Source: Photorhabdus australis DSM 17609
GTDB lineage: Bacteria; Pseudomonadota; Gammaproteobacteria; Enterobacterales; Enterobacteriaceae
Length of the DNA stretch: 64,000 bases
Assembly: GCF_000711895.1 (NCBI RefSeq)
Contig: NZ_JONO01000009.1
Location: 1-64,000, forward strand
Direction: 5' to 3'
Part shown: positions 42,126-54,644 of the stretch, in pieces
Layout: the number at the start of each line of letters is the position of its first letter
How positions within the stretch are numbered: the stretch's first letter is position 1
Notes under the pieces: generated by a model
What the model was told of the DNA's origin: nothing
Seen by the model: only the letters and a program-made list of their open reading frames with translations
Databases searched by the model: none
Translations under genes and position numbers: made by a program

Positions 42126-42719
42126 TTATGATAACAATGTAAATAGTTTATTTTTAAAGACACCATCTTTAATTTTAGTCACCACAGTCATATTATTAGA
42201 ATTATTGAGCAGATGAGTTGAATCAATAACTAAATGTCCATATGAACGCGTACTTTGATATTCAACATAACCATACACTTCTAATTTATCCTCTATCATT
42301 TCATTAGGATATAAAGCAACAGCCATGGTTATAAGGTCAGGCAGGTCAAATCCTTTTTTATTAGTTATTCCCGCATTGAATTCAATCAATGTCTTATTAC
42401 ATCTCACGGCAAACCGACCAAGATCACTTAAAGAGTTTAATTTATCTATATCAAGTTCATTAATAAAAGCGTTCTCCATACCTAGATCCCACCCACAGAA
42501 TATAAGAGGAAGCCCAGAATTTAATACTATATGTGCTGCTTCAGCATCTACATAAATATTGAACTTAGCTAATGGTGTAATATTCCCAGCTTTCAATCCA
42601 GCTCCGACCATAATATAAATCATTTTGAAAAACTTATGCAAATCTGGCTCTTTTAAGACCGCCATTGCTATATTCGTCAATGGTCCCAAAGTGATTATTT
42701 CTATCCTTTCTCCTTCACC
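42126..42719 (-). pseudogene. Nucleoside hydrolase (IunH/Rih family), N-terminus lost
   Basis: The open part aligns with inosine-uridine nucleoside hydrolases from the segment ITLGPLTNIAMAVLKEPDL (Ca2+/substrate region) through FNIYVDAEAAHIVLNSGLPL to the C-terminus, 187 residues from a TTG at 42689. The family has about 310 residues and an N-terminal DTDPGxDDA metal site, which is absent here. An in-frame TAA lies upstream near 42720. The usual D-V-T-H catalytic block is changed to WDLGMEN. The gene is very likely dead. Confidence 0.75.
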
Positions 42720-42892
42720 AGTGTTTTATAATTGGCCTGAATCTTTATCAAAAAATAAATATATGTTCTAATAATTGCGAAAAAATTAAAGCAACACAAT
42801 CATCAGTTACACAATTTTTGGAGCCGTCTCGAAAAAAATGACAAAAAATGCCTTAATTTACCTTAAAAAGTGCTTCCTTGACATATTTTCCA

Positions 42893-42910
42893 CATTTCCT
42901 CCATTTTTTA
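42893..42910 (+). promoter_or_regulatory. Candidate BaeR box upstream of mdtA
   Basis: TTTCCTCCATTTTTTAG resembles the E. coli BaeR site (TTTTTCTCCATDATTGGC as I recall it) in its CTCCAT core. It lies about 105 bases before mdtA. BaeR is encoded at the end of the same operon. The rest of the 42720-43010 gap has no ORF. Confidence 0.45.
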
Positions 42911-43010
42911 GTCTATCCTCACTGGCTAAACTAATAGCATACGATTAAATCAATAATACAGCCGTACATAAATCAGGTCATACCTTGAGCTTTGAGAGAA
43001 TGCCGAAGAA

Positions 43011-44234
43011 ATGAATAAAAACAATAAACACCGCCTTTTCCGTACAATATTAGCCACCATTACGGTAGCTACAGCTATATTTGTCTGGTACCAATTTAAA
43101 ACATCTTCTGCCCCTCAAACGAAAAATGCACAATCCAGTGTATCTGGCCAATCCTCTGTCTCAAGGCGTCCTCCTTTACCTCCTGTTCAGGCTGCGATTG
43201 CCCAAAAACAGACGGTACCCCGTTTTCTAACCGGACTTGGCACCATTCAAGCGGCAAAGACAGTCACCGTGACCAGCAGGGTAGAGGGTCAGCTTATGGC
43301 GCTACACTTTCAAGAAGGTCAACAAATTAAACAAGGTGATTTACTGGCAGAAATTGATCCACGTCCGTTTCAAGTTCAATTAGCACAAGCTGAAGGCCAA
43401 CTTGCCAAAGATCAAGCCACACTGGCTAATGCTCGTCAGGATCTGAAGCGCTATCAGAAGCTGGCAAACACCAAGCTCATTTCCCAGCAAGAAATGGATA
43501 ATCAGCATGCACTTGTTCGCCAATATGAAGCCAGCCTAAAAGTCGACCAAGCCATCATTGATAATGCAAAACTTCAACTCACTTACAGCCGTATTACTGC
43601 ACCTATTTCTGGCCGAGTGGGCCTGAAACAGATCGATGTGGGAAATTTTATCTCCAGTGGCAACAATTCCCCTATTGTGGTTATTACACAAACTGATCCC
43701 GTCGATGCGCTCTTTTCACTACCTGAAAACGATATCAATGCGGTTTTGCAGGCTCAAAAAAGGAATCATGACGTTGCTGTCAGTGCATGGGATCGCAGTA
43801 ATCAACAACAACTTGCCGAGGGAAAACTGTTAAGTATTGATAATCAAATCGATACCGCTACCGGCACAATTAAGCTCAAAGCGCGATTTTCCAATCAGGA
43901 CGAAATTCTGTTCCCAAATCAGTTCGTTAATATTCGTATCAAAGTCGATACATTGGAAAACTCAGTCGTGATCCCAAGTGCCGCGCTGCAAATGAGCAAT
44001 GAAGGAAACTTTGTTTGGATACTGGATGAAGATAACAAAGTTAGCAAACATTTGGTCACGGTTAAATTACAGGATGCCCAACGCGTTGTTATCAGCACTG
44101 GCCTGACAGAAGGTGACAAAGTGGTTACCGATGGTATCGATCGCCTGACAGACGGCGATAAGGTGGATATCGTTACTCCGATGGTAAATAAAACGAAAAT
44201 CCAACCACATAATAGCAAGGCGGAGAATTCCTGA
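43011..44234 (+). CDS. mdtA: MdtA, membrane fusion protein of the MdtABC efflux pump
   Basis: The 407-residue periplasmic adaptor has an N-terminal anchor (about residues 10-27, [18 protein letters not shown]), the biotinyl-lipoyl halves ([20 protein letters not shown] and [19 protein letters not shown]), an alpha-hairpin (about 120-180) and beta-barrel. It links the MdtBC RND transporter to an outer membrane channel such as TolC. It starts the mdtABC-baeSR operon, overlapping mdtB by one base. Substrates in E. coli include bile salts and novobiocin. Confidence 0.95.
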   Translation: MNKNNKHRLFRTILATITVATAIFVWYQFKTSSAPQTKNAQSSVSGQSSVSRRPPLPPVQAAIAQKQTVPRFLTGLGTIQAAKTVTVTSRVEGQLMALHFQEGQQIKQGDLLAEIDPRPFQVQLAQAEGQLAKDQATLANARQDLKRYQKLANTKLISQQEMDNQHALVRQYEASLKVDQAIIDNAKLQLTYSRITAPISGRVGLKQIDVGNFISSGNNSPIVVITQTDPVDALFSLPENDINAVLQAQKRNHDVAVSAWDRSNQQQLAEGKLLSIDNQIDTATGTIKLKARFSNQDEILFPNQFVNIRIKVDTLENSVVIPSAALQMSNEGNFVWILDEDNKVSKHLVTVKLQDAQRVVISTGLTEGDKVVTDGIDRLTDGDKVDIVTPMVNKTKIQPHNSKAENS

Positions 44235-47200
44235 TGCAGGTAAGCGCCCAGATCCCAGGAGGCGGGCCATCTCGCCAATTTATCCTGCGTCCCGTCGCGA
44301 CCACGTTGTTTATGGTAGCGATCTTACTAGCAGGAATTATCGGCTATCACATGTTGCCCGTGTCCGCTTTACCGGAAGTAGACTATCCCACAATTCAAGT
44401 AGTCACATTCTACCCTGGTGCAAGCCCTGATGTGATGACCTCTGCGGTAACCGCCCCATTGGAACGCCAACTTGGGCAAATGTCAGGTCTTAAACAAATG
44501 GCATCCCAAAGTTCCGGCGGTGCTTCAGTTATCACATTACAATTTCAACTTACATTGCCATTGGATGTCGCCGAACAGGAAGTACAGGCTGCTATTAACG
44601 CTGCCAGCAATTTATTACCCAATGACCTGCCCTATCCGCCTATTTACAACAAAGTTAACCCCGCTGATCCCCCTATTTTGACGCTGGCAGTAACCTCCAA
44701 TGCCATGCCAATGACTCAGATTCAAGATATGGTAGAAACCCGCGTCGCACAGAAAATTTCACAGGTAAATGGTGTTGGGTTGGTGACACTCGCCGGCGGT
44801 CAACGCCCAGCTGTTAGAGTGAAACTGAATGCTCAAACTGTCGCTGCTCAGGGATTAGATAGCGAAACGATTCGTACCGCCATCAACAACGCCAATGTTA
44901 ACTCAGCCAAAGGCAGTCTTGACGGACCAACCCGTTCTGTCACGCTTTCAGCCAATGATCAGATAAAATCCGTTGATAATTATCGCAAACTGATTATTGC
45001 CTATAAAAATGGCGCACCAGTACGATTACAAGATGTAGCAACTATTGAACAAGGAGCCGAAAATAGCAAACTAGGTGCATGGGCAAATGGTAAACAGGCC
45101 ATTGTGATTAATGTTCAGCGCCAGCCGGGTGTCAACGTCATTGAAACCACAGATAACATTCGTCAAATGTTACCGGAACTCATTAGCAACTTGCCAAAAT
45201 CTGTCGATATAAAAATCCTGACTGACCGCACAACGACTATTCGAGCCTCAGTAAAAGATGTTCAGTTTGAGCTGCTACTGGCAATTGTGCTAGTTGTTAT
45301 GGTGATTTATCTATTTCTGCGTAACGGTATCGCAACACTCATTCCTAGTATCGCCGTTCCCCTTTCACTGGTCGGTACATTCGCCGTAATGTATTTCTGC
45401 GGTTTCTCCATTAATAACCTGACACTTATGGCTCTCACCATTGCCACTGGGTTTGTTGTGGATGATGCCATTGTGGTGATCGAGAATATCTCCCGTTATA
45501 TAGAACAAGGTGAGAAACCGATAGCCGCAGCATTGAAAGGGGCAGGTGAAATTGGTTTTACCATTATCTCCCTAACTTTCTCTTTAATCGCCGTGTTGAT
45601 CCCGTTATTTTTCATGGGCGACATCGTTGGCCGTCTTTTCCGTGAGTTTGCCATTACTTTAGCCATTGCAATTCTGATTTCTGCCGTCGTCTCGCTGACA
45701 TTAACACCTATGATGTGCGCCAGAATGCTCAAATCAGAATCACAGGTAAAGCACAATCGCTTTGAACGGGCCAGTGAACACTTTTTTGAACGGATAATTG
45801 CTGGTTATGCAATATGGCTGAAAAAGGCACTAAACCACCCACAGATCACACTTGGTATCGCTCTAAGTACACTAGCGCTAACAGCCCTGCTCTATGTCAT
45901 TATTCCAAAAGGTTTTTTTCCATTACAAGATAATGGGCTGATTCAGGGAACTCTGGAAGCTCCACAATCAATATCCTTCGCTGCAATGGCAGATAAACAG
46001 CAACAAGTTTCATCCTTATTGTTGCAAGATCCAGCAGTAGAAAATATCACCACATTCGTCGGCGTTGACGGCAGTAACCCAACGCTAAATAACAGTCGGC
46101 TACAAATTACGCTGAAACCAATTAACCAACGTAACGACAGAATCTCTGAAATTATCCCACGTCTACAGGAAAAAATTGCTTCCATACCAGACGCAAAACT
46201 CTACTTGCAACCCATGCAAGATCTGACAATTGATACTCAAGTTACACGTAACCAATATCAGTTCACATTGCAAGCAACTTCCCTGGATGAATTGAGTATA
46301 TGGGTACCGAAATTATTAACTGAATTGAAACAGCGATCAGAACTGGTTGATATCAGCAGTGACTGGCAAGCGCAAGGGCTAATCGCCTATATCAAGGTCG
46401 ACAGAGACATTGCTAGTCGGTTAGGTATTTCAATGGCTGCTATAGATAATGCCCTCTACAATGCGTTCGGTCAGCGACTGATTTCAACCATTTATACTCA
46501 GGCAAACCAGTATCGAATTGTTCTAGAGCATGATGTGAAATCGACTCCGGGACTCGCGGCATTTGATAACATTCGTCTCAACGGAACTGATGGCAATATC
46601 GTACCACTCAGTACTATCGCTACTGTTGAACAAAGATTTGGCCCGTTAGCAATTAACCATCTGGCCCAATTCCCCGCAGCAACATTTTCTTTTAACGTTT
46701 CGGAAAATGCTTCTCTTGAGCAGTCAGTCAATGCTGTTCGCAATGCAGCGCAATTAATTGAAATGCCCAAAGATATGACGATTAAATTTCAGGGAACAAC
46801 ACTGGCATTTGAAAGCGCACTCGGTAATACATTGTGGCTAATCGCTGCCGCTGTTATCGCCATGTATATTGTGCTGGGAATACTGTACGAAAGTTTTATC
46901 CATCCGGTAACGATTCTCTCCACGCTGCCAACAGCTGGCGTTGGTGCACTGCTAGCACTAATGATGACGGGTCAAGAACTGGATGTGATTGCAATCATCG
47001 GCATTATCCTACTGATAGGTATTGTGAAGAAAAACGCTATCATGATGATCGACTTTGCTCTGGCCGCAGAACGCGAACAGGGGTTATCCCCTTATGAAGC
47101 GATTTATCAGGCTTGTTTATTGCGTTTCCGTCCGATCCTGATGACCACAATGGCCGCGTTGTTTGGTGCCTTACCATTGATGCTCAGTGCCGGTGTCGGC

Positions 47201-47380
47201 GCCGAATTACGCCGTCCATTGGGAATTTGCATGGTTGGTGGACTGATTATGAGCCAGATCCTGACACTGTTTACAACTCCGGTTGTCTATTTACTGTTTG
47301 ACAAACTGGCGCACTATCGTCGTAATCGCAAACCTAACGAGCAAGACAATTCATCTATTAATAATCAGGAGCTACGGTGA
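44234..47380 (+). CDS. mdtB: MdtB, RND transporter subunit
   Basis: The 1048-residue inner-membrane protein has the RND plan of 12 helices and two large periplasmic loops. The first helix is [20 protein letters not shown]. The proton relay Asp pair is in [14 protein letters not shown] (about residues 399-412). [20 protein letters not shown] follows. It forms the MdtB2C heterotrimer with MdtC and overlaps mdtC by 4 bases. The C-terminal Lys-containing [13 protein letters not shown] is intact. Confidence 0.96.
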   Translation: MQVSAQIPGGGPSRQFILRPVATTLFMVAILLAGIIGYHMLPVSALPEVDYPTIQVVTFYPGASPDVMTSAVTAPLERQLGQMSGLKQMASQSSGGASVITLQFQLTLPLDVAEQEVQAAINAASNLLPNDLPYPPIYNKVNPADPPILTLAVTSNAMPMTQIQDMVETRVAQKISQVNGVGLVTLAGGQRPAVRVKLNAQTVAAQGLDSETIRTAINNANVNSAKGSLDGPTRSVTLSANDQIKSVDNYRKLIIAYKNGAPVRLQDVATIEQGAENSKLGAWANGKQAIVINVQRQPGVNVIETTDNIRQMLPELISNLPKSVDIKILTDRTTTIRASVKDVQFELLLAIVLVVMVIYLFLRNGIATLIPSIAVPLSLVGTFAVMYFCGFSINNLTLMALTIATGFVVDDAIVVIENISRYIEQGEKPIAAALKGAGEIGFTIISLTFSLIAVLIPLFFMGDIVGRLFREFAITLAIAILISAVVSLTLTPMMCARMLKSESQVKHNRFERASEHFFERIIAGYAIWLKKALNHPQITLGIALSTLALTALLYVIIPKGFFPLQDNGLIQGTLEAPQSISFAAMADKQQQVSSLLLQDPAVENITTFVGVDGSNPTLNNSRLQITLKPINQRNDRISEIIPRLQEKIASIPDAKLYLQPMQDLTIDTQVTRNQYQFTLQATSLDELSIWVPKLLTELKQRSELVDISSDWQAQGLIAYIKVDRDIASRLGISMAAIDNALYNAFGQRLISTIYTQANQYRIVLEHDVKSTPGLAAFDNIRLNGTDGNIVPLSTIATVEQRFGPLAINHLAQFPAATFSFNVSENASLEQSVNAVRNAAQLIEMPKDMTIKFQGTTLAFESALGNTLWLIAAAVIAMYIVLGILYESFIHPVTILSTLPTAGVGALLALMMTGQELDVIAIIGIILLIGIVKKNAIMMIDFALAAEREQGLSPYEAIYQACLLRFRPILMTTMAALFGALPLMLSAGVGAELRRPLGICMVGGLIMSQILTLFTTPVVYLLFDKLAHYRRNRKPNEQDNSSINNQELR

Positions 47381-50300
47381 AGTTTTTTGCTTTATTTATC
47401 CAGCGCCCTGTTGCCACAACGCTGCTCAGTTTAGCTATAACCCTATGCGGATTATTAGGATTTACCCTATTGCCAGTTTCCCCTTTACCGCAAATGGATT
47501 TCCCGGTAATCACCGTTTATGCCTCATTGCCGGGAGCATCACCGGAAACAATGGCATCATCTATTGCTACTCCGCTAGAGCGGGCATTAGGCCGAATTGC
47601 CGGTGTCAATGAGATGACATCTAATAGTTCACTTGGCAGTACAAATATCACGCTTGAATTTGACCTGAGCCGTGATATTAATAGCGCCGCACGGGATGTA
47701 CAGGCAGCCCTGAATGCCGCCCAAAATATGTTACCTTCCGGTATGCACAGCAGACCTCGTTACTACAAAGCCAATCCGTCCGATGCCCCCATTATGATCC
47801 TGACACTGACTTCTGATACCTACAATCAGGGGCAGCTTTACGATTTAGCATCTACTCAACTTGCACAGAAAATTGCACAAGTCGAAGGGGTCAGTGAAGT
47901 TTCTGTTGGAGGAAGTTCTCTACCCGCAGTGAGGATTGAATTGAATCCTAACGCTCTGTTTAATCAGGGAGTTTCTCTAGATGCAGTACGCAAAGCTATC
48001 AGCAATGCAAATGTCCGCCGTCCACAAGGATATGTGGATTCAGATCAACAACGCTGGCAGATCCAAACCAACGATGAGCTAAAAACCGCTGAAAGTTATC
48101 GCCCGATAATCGTCCATTACAAAAACGGCTCACCCGTGCGACTACAAGATGTCGCGAATATAAAAGACTCGGTTCAGAATGTCAGAGCAGCCGGTATGTC
48201 TGACGGTGAACCGGCTATTTTACTCATCATTCGCCGTGAAGCTGGTGAAAATATCATCGCCACGGTAAACCGTATTCGTGAACAATTACCTGCATTACGT
48301 GAATCCCTCCCCACCTCTATTCAACTTAAAGTTGCCCAGGATCGCACTCCAACCATTCGCGCTTCATTAGCAGAAGTAGAGCGTGCGCTAGTAATTGCTA
48401 TCGGACTGGTGATTCTGGTGGTGTTCCTGTTCCTGCGTTCTGGCCGGGCAACATTAATCCCAGCGATTGCCGTACCTGTTTCACTCATTGGAACTTTTAC
48501 CGCCATGTATTTGTGCGGTTTTAGCCTTAACAACCTTTCCCTGATGGCATTGACGATTGCAACAGGATTCGTAGTCGATGATGCTATTGTGGTATTGGAG
48601 AACATTTCCCGCCACCTTGAAGCAGGCATTAAGCCTATGCAAGCGGCGCTACGTGGTGTTCAAGAAGTCGGCTTTACCGTCCTTTCCATGAGCATTTCGC
48701 TGGTCGCGGTCTTTATACCTCTTCTGCTCATGGATGGGTTGGTTGGTCGGCTGTTCCGTGAATTTGCTATTACGCTAACAACAGCAATCAGTATCTCATT
48801 GTTGGTCTCTTTAACATTGACTCCAATGATGTGTGCTCACTTGCTGAAATCCCAACGCATCAAAGCACAGAAAAAAATCCGCGGGTTTGGTAAAGTCCTG
48901 CTAAAAATTCAGCAAGGTTATGGACGCTCCCTGACATGGGTGCTCAATCATAGTCGCTGGGTGCTATTAATTCTGGCGGGCACTATCGCCCTAAATGTCT
49001 GGCTCTATATCAATATTCCAAAAACTTTCTTCCCGGAACAGGATACTGGCCGATTGTTAGGATTCGTCCGAGCAGATCAAAGTATCTCTTTCCAGTCTAT
49101 GCGTGAAAAAATGAAAAATTTTATGCAGATAATCAATGCCGACCCTGCGGTAGACAGCGTTACTGGTTTTACTGGCGGCGGGCAGGTAAACAGAGGTTTT
49201 ATGTTTATCTCTTTGAAGCCGCTAAAAGAACGTTCAAACAGCGCAGAACAAGTTATTTCACGCCTGAGAATCAAACTAGCTAATGAGCCGGGGGCAAATC
49301 TGTTTCTCATTCCAGTACAAGACATCATGGCAGGTGGTCGTCAAAGTAATGCAAGTTACCAGTTTACATTACTGGCAGATGACCTCAATGATCTACGCAA
49401 ATGGGAACCTGTTATCCGTAAAGCATTAGGGCAATTACCCCAGCTAGCCGATGTGAATTCGGACAAAGAAGACAAGGGTGCTGAAATGGCAATAACCTAT
49501 AACCGCGATACCATGTCACAGCTGGGAATTAATGTCAGTGAAGCAAATAGTTTATTGAATAACGCTTTTGGTCAACGACAAATATCGACTATTTATCAGC
49601 CTCTAAATCAGTACAAAGTCGTCATGGAAGTTGCCCCGGAATATACGCAAGATGTTAGCGCATTGGAAAAAATGTTTATGATTAACAATAAAGGAGAGGC
49701 CATTCCACTTTCCTATTTTGCTCACTGGCAACCCGCTAATGCGCCGCTAAGTGTGAATCATCAGGGGCTTTCTGCTGCTTCTACCATTTCCTTTAACGTA
49801 CCAGAAGGTTATACCCTTTCCGATGCTATCAATGCTATTGAAAGGACCATCACTGAACTTGGTGTGCCTCCAACTGTTCGCAGCACTTTTGCAGGCACGG
49901 CTCAAATTTTTCAAGAAACAGCGAAATCACAGTTATTCCTGATTCTGGCTGCGGTTATCACCGTTTATCTGGTGTTAGGAATATTGTATGAAAGTTATAT
50001 CCACCCACTGACCATTCTCTCTACTTTGCCTTCTGCCGGTATTGGTGCTTTGTTGGCATTAGAACTATTTAACACTCCATTCAGCCTGATAGCCTTAATA
50101 GGCATCATGTTGTTAATTGGTATCGTGAAAAAAAATGCCATTATTATGGTGGATTTTGCCATTGAAGCTCAACGTAACGGCAATATCTGCGCCCGTGATG
50201 CGATATTCCAGGCTAGCCTGTTACGTTTCCGCCCAATTCTAATGACGACACTTGCAGCCCTGTTTGGTGCCCTGCCATTAGTGTTGAGCAATGGCGATGG

Positions 50301-50460
50301 TTCGGAGCTGCGCCAACCATTAGGCATTACTATTGTTGGTGGCCTGGTCATGAGCCAGCTTTTGACGTTATATACCACACCGGTGGTCTATCTCTGTTTT
50401 GATCGATTAAGAGAAAAGTGGCAACAACGGCGTGTCACCCAAACTGCGGGGCAACCATGA
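47377..50460 (+). CDS. mdtC: MdtC, RND transporter subunit
   Basis: The 1027-residue partner of MdtB has the same architecture, with Asp pair in [14 protein letters not shown] (about residues 391-404) and [17 protein letters not shown] near the C-terminus. The two subunits together give drug export driven by the proton gradient. In E. coli mdtD follows; here the next gene is baeS, joined by an ATGA overlap. Confidence 0.96.
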   Translation: MKFFALFIQRPVATTLLSLAITLCGLLGFTLLPVSPLPQMDFPVITVYASLPGASPETMASSIATPLERALGRIAGVNEMTSNSSLGSTNITLEFDLSRDINSAARDVQAALNAAQNMLPSGMHSRPRYYKANPSDAPIMILTLTSDTYNQGQLYDLASTQLAQKIAQVEGVSEVSVGGSSLPAVRIELNPNALFNQGVSLDAVRKAISNANVRRPQGYVDSDQQRWQIQTNDELKTAESYRPIIVHYKNGSPVRLQDVANIKDSVQNVRAAGMSDGEPAILLIIRREAGENIIATVNRIREQLPALRESLPTSIQLKVAQDRTPTIRASLAEVERALVIAIGLVILVVFLFLRSGRATLIPAIAVPVSLIGTFTAMYLCGFSLNNLSLMALTIATGFVVDDAIVVLENISRHLEAGIKPMQAALRGVQEVGFTVLSMSISLVAVFIPLLLMDGLVGRLFREFAITLTTAISISLLVSLTLTPMMCAHLLKSQRIKAQKKIRGFGKVLLKIQQGYGRSLTWVLNHSRWVLLILAGTIALNVWLYINIPKTFFPEQDTGRLLGFVRADQSISFQSMREKMKNFMQIINADPAVDSVTGFTGGGQVNRGFMFISLKPLKERSNSAEQVISRLRIKLANEPGANLFLIPVQDIMAGGRQSNASYQFTLLADDLNDLRKWEPVIRKALGQLPQLADVNSDKEDKGAEMAITYNRDTMSQLGINVSEANSLLNNAFGQRQISTIYQPLNQYKVVMEVAPEYTQDVSALEKMFMINNKGEAIPLSYFAHWQPANAPLSVNHQGLSAASTISFNVPEGYTLSDAINAIERTITELGVPPTVRSTFAGTAQIFQETAKSQLFLILAAVITVYLVLGILYESYIHPLTILSTLPSAGIGALLALELFNTPFSLIALIGIMLLIGIVKKNAIIMVDFAIEAQRNGNICARDAIFQASLLRFRPILMTTLAALFGALPLVLSNGDGSELRQPLGITIVGGLVMSQLLTLYTTPVVYLCFDRLREKWQQRRVTQTAGQP

Positions 50461-51845
50461 AACCAGGTATCAGCGGGAAACTATTTATAGCTATTTTTGC
50501 CACTTGTATGCTGGTACTTATCACCATGCACTGGGGTGTCAGAAGCAGCTTTCAACATGGTTTTATTGGTTATATCAAACAAAATATTCAGTTACGTACT
50601 TCTATGCTGGCTGAAGCACTCGCTGAACAATATCAACAATATGGTAGCTGGAAATTCTTAAAGCAGAATAATCGGATAATTTTTCAAATCATCCGTTCCA
50701 TTGAACAAACCAGTGAAAGCCACCAAGGTCCACCGCCCCGTGGCTGGCGAACTCAGTTTTGGGTCGTGGACAGAGATATGAAATTATTGGTCGGTCATGA
50801 AGGTAAAATTCCATCAGATACCTATCACGAACCAATTAACTATAATAATCAGATAGTTGGATGGGTCATTGTCAGTACGTCTGACAAAATTACCCGCCAG
50901 GCTGATATCAGTTTTGATCGCCAGCAACAACTGACAAGCTGGATAATTGCTGGCTTATCTACCTTACTGGCAATCATAGCCACATTACTGTTGTCCCGCG
51001 GTATGCTGAAACCCGTTAAGCGCCTGGTTGAAGGAACGCATAAACTAGCAGCAGGCGATTTTAGTGCCCGAGTTACATCATCAAGTAGAGATGAAATCGG
51101 TCAGCTTGCCTATAATTTCAACCAACTCGCCTGTACACTGGAAAAAAATGAGCAAATGCGCCGCGATTATATGGCAGATATTTCCCATGAACTGCGCACT
51201 CCTCTTTCTGTATTACGGGGTGAATTGGAAGCTTTACAAGACGGTGTGCGCAAACCAACACCTGAAACATTGAATTCGTTACTGGCAGAAATCACCACAT
51301 TAACCAAACTCGTTGATGATTTGCACCAGCTATCTCTGTCAGATCGTGGGGCGTTGGCATATCGGAAAGAATTTATCAATATCAGTGAATCACTTGAGGT
51401 TGCCATAGCATCTTACCGTGGACGTTTTATTGATAAGCAAATTCAGGTGGATGTTAAGCTACCTGACATTGTCATAATGTTTGCTGATCCAGACAGATTG
51501 ACTCAACTATTTCATAATTTACTGGAAAACAGCCTTCGCTATACCGCTAAAAATGGAAAACTGATGATTGAAGGCAACGCTGATGATAGCCATTTTATAC
51601 TGAGCTGGCAGGACAGTGAGCCTGGCCTGTTACCAGAACAATGTCAGCGGGTTTTTGAACGTTTCTATCGCAGTGAATCCTCACGAAACCGCGCCAGTGG
51701 TGGATCAGGGCTTGGTCTAGCTATCTGCTATAACATCACTGAAGCACATAATGGTACGATCCGTGCTGAGCCTTCACCTTTAGGTGGCCTGAGAATTAAC
51801 ATAGAATTACCGCTAATAAAATCTCCTGATTGTGAAACGCTATGA
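50457..51845 (+). CDS. baeS: Envelope-stress sensor histidine kinase BaeS
   Basis: Start at ATG 50457 ([17 protein letters not shown]), which overlaps the mdtC stop; 462 residues. Membrane helices lie at about residues 7-28 and 160-180 around a periplasmic sensor loop. HAMP follows at about 182-232, then the H-box [13 protein letters not shown] with phospho-His244, and ATPase boxes [10 protein letters not shown] and GGSGLGLAI. It senses envelope stress such as indole or spheroplasting and phosphorylates BaeR, which activates mdtABC. Confidence 0.95.
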   Translation: MKPGISGKLFIAIFATCMLVLITMHWGVRSSFQHGFIGYIKQNIQLRTSMLAEALAEQYQQYGSWKFLKQNNRIIFQIIRSIEQTSESHQGPPPRGWRTQFWVVDRDMKLLVGHEGKIPSDTYHEPINYNNQIVGWVIVSTSDKITRQADISFDRQQQLTSWIIAGLSTLLAIIATLLLSRGMLKPVKRLVEGTHKLAAGDFSARVTSSSRDEIGQLAYNFNQLACTLEKNEQMRRDYMADISHELRTPLSVLRGELEALQDGVRKPTPETLNSLLAEITTLTKLVDDLHQLSLSDRGALAYRKEFINISESLEVAIASYRGRFIDKQIQVDVKLPDIVIMFADPDRLTQLFHNLLENSLRYTAKNGKLMIEGNADDSHFILSWQDSEPGLLPEQCQRVFERFYRSESSRNRASGGSGLGLAICYNITEAHNGTIRAEPSPLGGLRINIELPLIKSPDCETL

Positions 51846-52546
51846 ATGCAGAATTTGAACATCATACTGTTTTAATTGTTGAAGATGAGCCAAAGCTTGG
51901 CCAATTACTGGTTGATTATCTCAACGCGGCTGATTACAAGACCCAGTGGCTATTGCGTGGTGATGAAGTCGTTCCTTACGTACAGCAACATAATCCAGAT
52001 ATTATATTACTGGATCTAATGCTTCCAGGTTGTGATGGCTTATCTGTCTGCCGTGAAATCCGCTGTTTTTCTGACGTACCTATTATTATGGTCACCGCTA
52101 AGACTGAAGAGATTGACCGATTACTGGGGTTAGAAATCGGGGCAGATGATTACATCTGTAAACCGTACAGTCCACGTGAAATTGTTGCACGAGTGAAAAC
52201 CATTCTCCGTCGCTGTTACCGACCTCAGGATATTGTCAAGCAAAGTGACTTACACATTGATGAGGCCTGCTTTCAGGCACGTTACCACGATAAAATATTG
52301 GATTTAACTCCCGTTGAATTTCGGTTACTAAAAACAATGGCGATCCAGCCTGGGCGAGTGTTTTCCCGCGATCAATTACTGAATAATCTGTATGACGATT
52401 ACCGCATCGTTACAGACCGTACTATTGATAGCCATATTAAGAACCTACGTCGCAAATTGGAGCAATTAGACAGCAACAAAACATTCATCCGCTCCATTTA
52501 TGGGCTTGGTTACCGATGGGAAGCCGATATATGCCGTTTGTTATAA
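51842..52546 (+). CDS. baeR: Response regulator BaeR
   Basis: The 234-residue OmpR-type regulator has the receiver domain (about residues 9-120) with acidic VEDEP, phospho-Asp58 in LLDLMLPG, and Thr/Lys sites MVTAK and ICKPYSP. The winged-helix domain (about 135-230) includes [12 protein letters not shown] and [12 protein letters not shown]. It is translationally coupled to baeS by a 4-base overlap. It should bind upstream of mdtA. Confidence 0.95.
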   Translation: MNAEFEHHTVLIVEDEPKLGQLLVDYLNAADYKTQWLLRGDEVVPYVQQHNPDIILLDLMLPGCDGLSVCREIRCFSDVPIIMVTAKTEEIDRLLGLEIGADDYICKPYSPREIVARVKTILRRCYRPQDIVKQSDLHIDEACFQARYHDKILDLTPVEFRLLKTMAIQPGRVFSRDQLLNNLYDDYRIVTDRTIDSHIKNLRRKLEQLDSNKTFIRSIYGLGYRWEADICRLL

Positions 52547-52643
52547 CTGTCACACTTTAATTGAATTAAATTTCTCTCAACCTCTCACCGGTCAGAAATT
52601 CAGCTATATTAAAAATACTCATCTTTAATTGGAGGAATTATCT

Positions 52644-52988
52644 ATGGCTATAGGTCACTATGATCTTAAAAGGACAAAAAACAAGCAGTACTTTTTCAAC
52701 TTAAAAACATCGAACGGTGAAGTTATTCTCACCAGTGAAATGTACACTACAAAGGCAGCAGCGAATAAAGGGATTCGTTCTATCCAGGCAAATTCCCCTG
52801 AAGAAAAAAACTTCGAAATTAGAGAAAACAAATCTGGTAAGTCTTATTTCGTGCTTAAAGCGAGAAATTATCAAGTTATCGGGCTAAGCGAGTTGTACGA
52901 TGATGAAATTGCTGCCAAAAAAGGCATTCAGTCGGCGGTTAAAAACGGCTCCAGTGTGAATGTTCGTGATCTAACAAAGTCAGAGTAA
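52644..52988 (+). CDS. yegP: YegP family protein (DUF1508 repeats)
   Basis: Start at ATG 52644 (MAIGHYDLKRTKNKQYFFNL) behind GGAGGAATTATCT. The 114-residue protein has two tandem DUF1508/UPF0339 repeats: KNKQYFFNLKTSNGEVILTS then EMYTTKAAANKGIRSIQ, and SGKSYFVLKARNYQVIGLSE then LYDDEIAAKKGIQSAV. Role unknown; the E. coli gene has the same neighbours (baeR and yegQ/trhP). Confidence 0.9.
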   Translation: MAIGHYDLKRTKNKQYFFNLKTSNGEVILTSEMYTTKAAANKGIRSIQANSPEEKNFEIRENKSGKSYFVLKARNYQVIGLSELYDDEIAAKKGIQSAVKNGSSVNVRDLTKSE

Positions 52989-53184
52989 CGACTTTTCATA
53001 ATGAAATGCACCTTATCAGTTTGAATAAATATTCAGCTTTTAGGTGCACCTTATCGCTCTGCACAGCCAAACCCTGCATACCAATAAATTTGTATCCTCA
53101 ATAGATTAAGCGTTAGAATCCTCACTTTATCCTTACTTTTTGTAGTGAAAACTGCCTTGAATTCAGATCGAGAATTTTTTAAAT

Positions 53185-54552
53185 ATGTTTACTCCAGAAT
53201 TACTTTCCCCTGCCGGCTCACTGAAAAATATGCGCTATGCCTTTGCTTATGGTGCGGACGCAGTATATGCCGGTCAACCACGTTATAGCCTCCGCGTTCG
53301 TAATAATGAATTCAATCACGAAAATCTGGCACAAGGCATTAAAGAAGCCCACGAACTTGGTAAACGCTTTTACGTTGTAGTTAATATTGCTCCGCACAAT
53401 GCCAAACTGAAAACCTTTATCCGTGATCTGAAACCTGTCGTTGAAATGGGACCTGATGCCTTGATTATGTCGGATCCCGGACTCATTATGATGGTTCGTG
53501 AGGCTTTCCCTGAAATAGAAATCCATCTTTCCGTTCAGGCTAATGCAGTCAACTGGGCAACAGTAAAATTCTGGCAACAAATGGGACTAACCAGAGTCAT
53601 TCTTTCCCGTGAACTTTCGCTAGATGAAATTAACGAGATTCGCCAACATGTCCCTGATATGGAGCTGGAAGTTTTCGTACATGGCGCACTGTGCATGGCC
53701 TATTCCGGTCGCTGCCTGCTATCCGGTTATATTAACAAGCGTGACCCAAATCAGGGAACATGTACTAATGCCTGCCGCTGGGAATACAACGTTCAGGAAG
53801 GTAAAGAAGATGATATTGGTAATATTGTGCATATACACGAACCGATACCGGCAAAAAATATCGAGCCGACATTAGGAAAAGGTGCACCAACAGATAAAGT
53901 ATTTACCTTCGAAGATATGAAGCGTCAAGGCGAATATATGTCTGCTTTTGAAGATGAACATGGTACTTACATCATGAATTCTAAAGACTTACGCGCAATT
54001 GAACACGTTGAAAGATTAACCAAAATGGGCGTTCACTCTTTAAAAATTGAAGGACGCACAAAATCTTTCTATTACTGCGCCCGCACAGCACAAGTGTATC
54101 GCAGGGCTATTGATGATGCTGTAGCAGGAAAGCCTTTTAATCCAACCTTGCTAACAACCCTGGAAGGGCTTGCTCACCGTGGATATACCGAAGGATTTCT
54201 ACGCCGTCATACCCATGATACCTATCAGACTTATGAATACGGCTATTCGGTATCGGATACACAGCAATTTGTTGGTGAATTTACTGGTAAACGAGTCAAC
54301 GGATTAGCTGAGGTTGCTGTCAAAAATAAATTCATAATCGGAGACAGTCTCGAATTAATGACACCATCAGGCAATATCCAGTTCACTCTGGAAGCTATGC
54401 AGGATAAAAAAGGTCAGCCAATGGAAGTTGCCCCTGGTGATGGATATATTGTCTATTTATCAATTCCTAAACAAATTGATATTAATTACGCCTTATTAAT
54501 TCGTAATCTAAATGGTATTAATTCTCAATTCCCTCATGTGAACCGAGATTAA
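53185..54552 (+). CDS. trhP: tRNA 5-hydroxyuridine synthesis protein TrhP (YegQ), peptidase U32 family
   Basis: The 455-residue protein starts MFTPELLSPAGSLKNMRYAFAYGADAVYAG. It has the U32 signature EVFVHGALCMAYSGRCLLSGY (about residues 165-186), TCTNACRWEY (about 192-201) with Cys residues for an iron-sulphur site, and LKIEGRTKSFYYCA. TrhP uses prephenate to hydroxylate U34 of tRNAs under anaerobic or basal conditions. A terminator follows at once. Confidence 0.94.
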   Translation: MFTPELLSPAGSLKNMRYAFAYGADAVYAGQPRYSLRVRNNEFNHENLAQGIKEAHELGKRFYVVVNIAPHNAKLKTFIRDLKPVVEMGPDALIMSDPGLIMMVREAFPEIEIHLSVQANAVNWATVKFWQQMGLTRVILSRELSLDEINEIRQHVPDMELEVFVHGALCMAYSGRCLLSGYINKRDPNQGTCTNACRWEYNVQEGKEDDIGNIVHIHEPIPAKNIEPTLGKGAPTDKVFTFEDMKRQGEYMSAFEDEHGTYIMNSKDLRAIEHVERLTKMGVHSLKIEGRTKSFYYCARTAQVYRRAIDDAVAGKPFNPTLLTTLEGLAHRGYTEGFLRRHTHDTYQTYEYGYSVSDTQQFVGEFTGKRVNGLAEVAVKNKFIIGDSLELMTPSGNIQFTLEAMQDKKGQPMEVAPGDGYIVYLSIPKQIDINYALLIRNLNGINSQFPHVNRD

Positions 54553-54566
54553 GACAAATAATCATC

Positions 54567-54601
54567 AATATACCATCTTGATGATGGTATATTTCTTTTT
54601 T
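54567..54601 (+). terminator. Intrinsic terminator of trhP
   Basis: AATATACCATC-TTGAT-GATGGTATATT, an 11-bp perfect stem, is followed by TCTTTTTTT. It ends where the CRP-like site of cyaR begins. Confidence 0.88.
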
Positions 54602-54643
54602 TAGAAACAGATCACATCAATACTATTTTATTTACCGTAGTAT
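54601..54643 (+). promoter_or_regulatory. CRP-like site and -10 box of cyaR
   Basis: TTAGA-N6-TCACA (54601-54616) resembles the CRP site TGTGA-N6-TCACA in one half. TAGTAT (54638-54643) is a good -10. If transcription starts near 54650, the CRP centre is at -41.5, the class II position. CyaR is CRP-activated in E. coli. Confidence 0.6.
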
Positions 54644-54644
54644 T

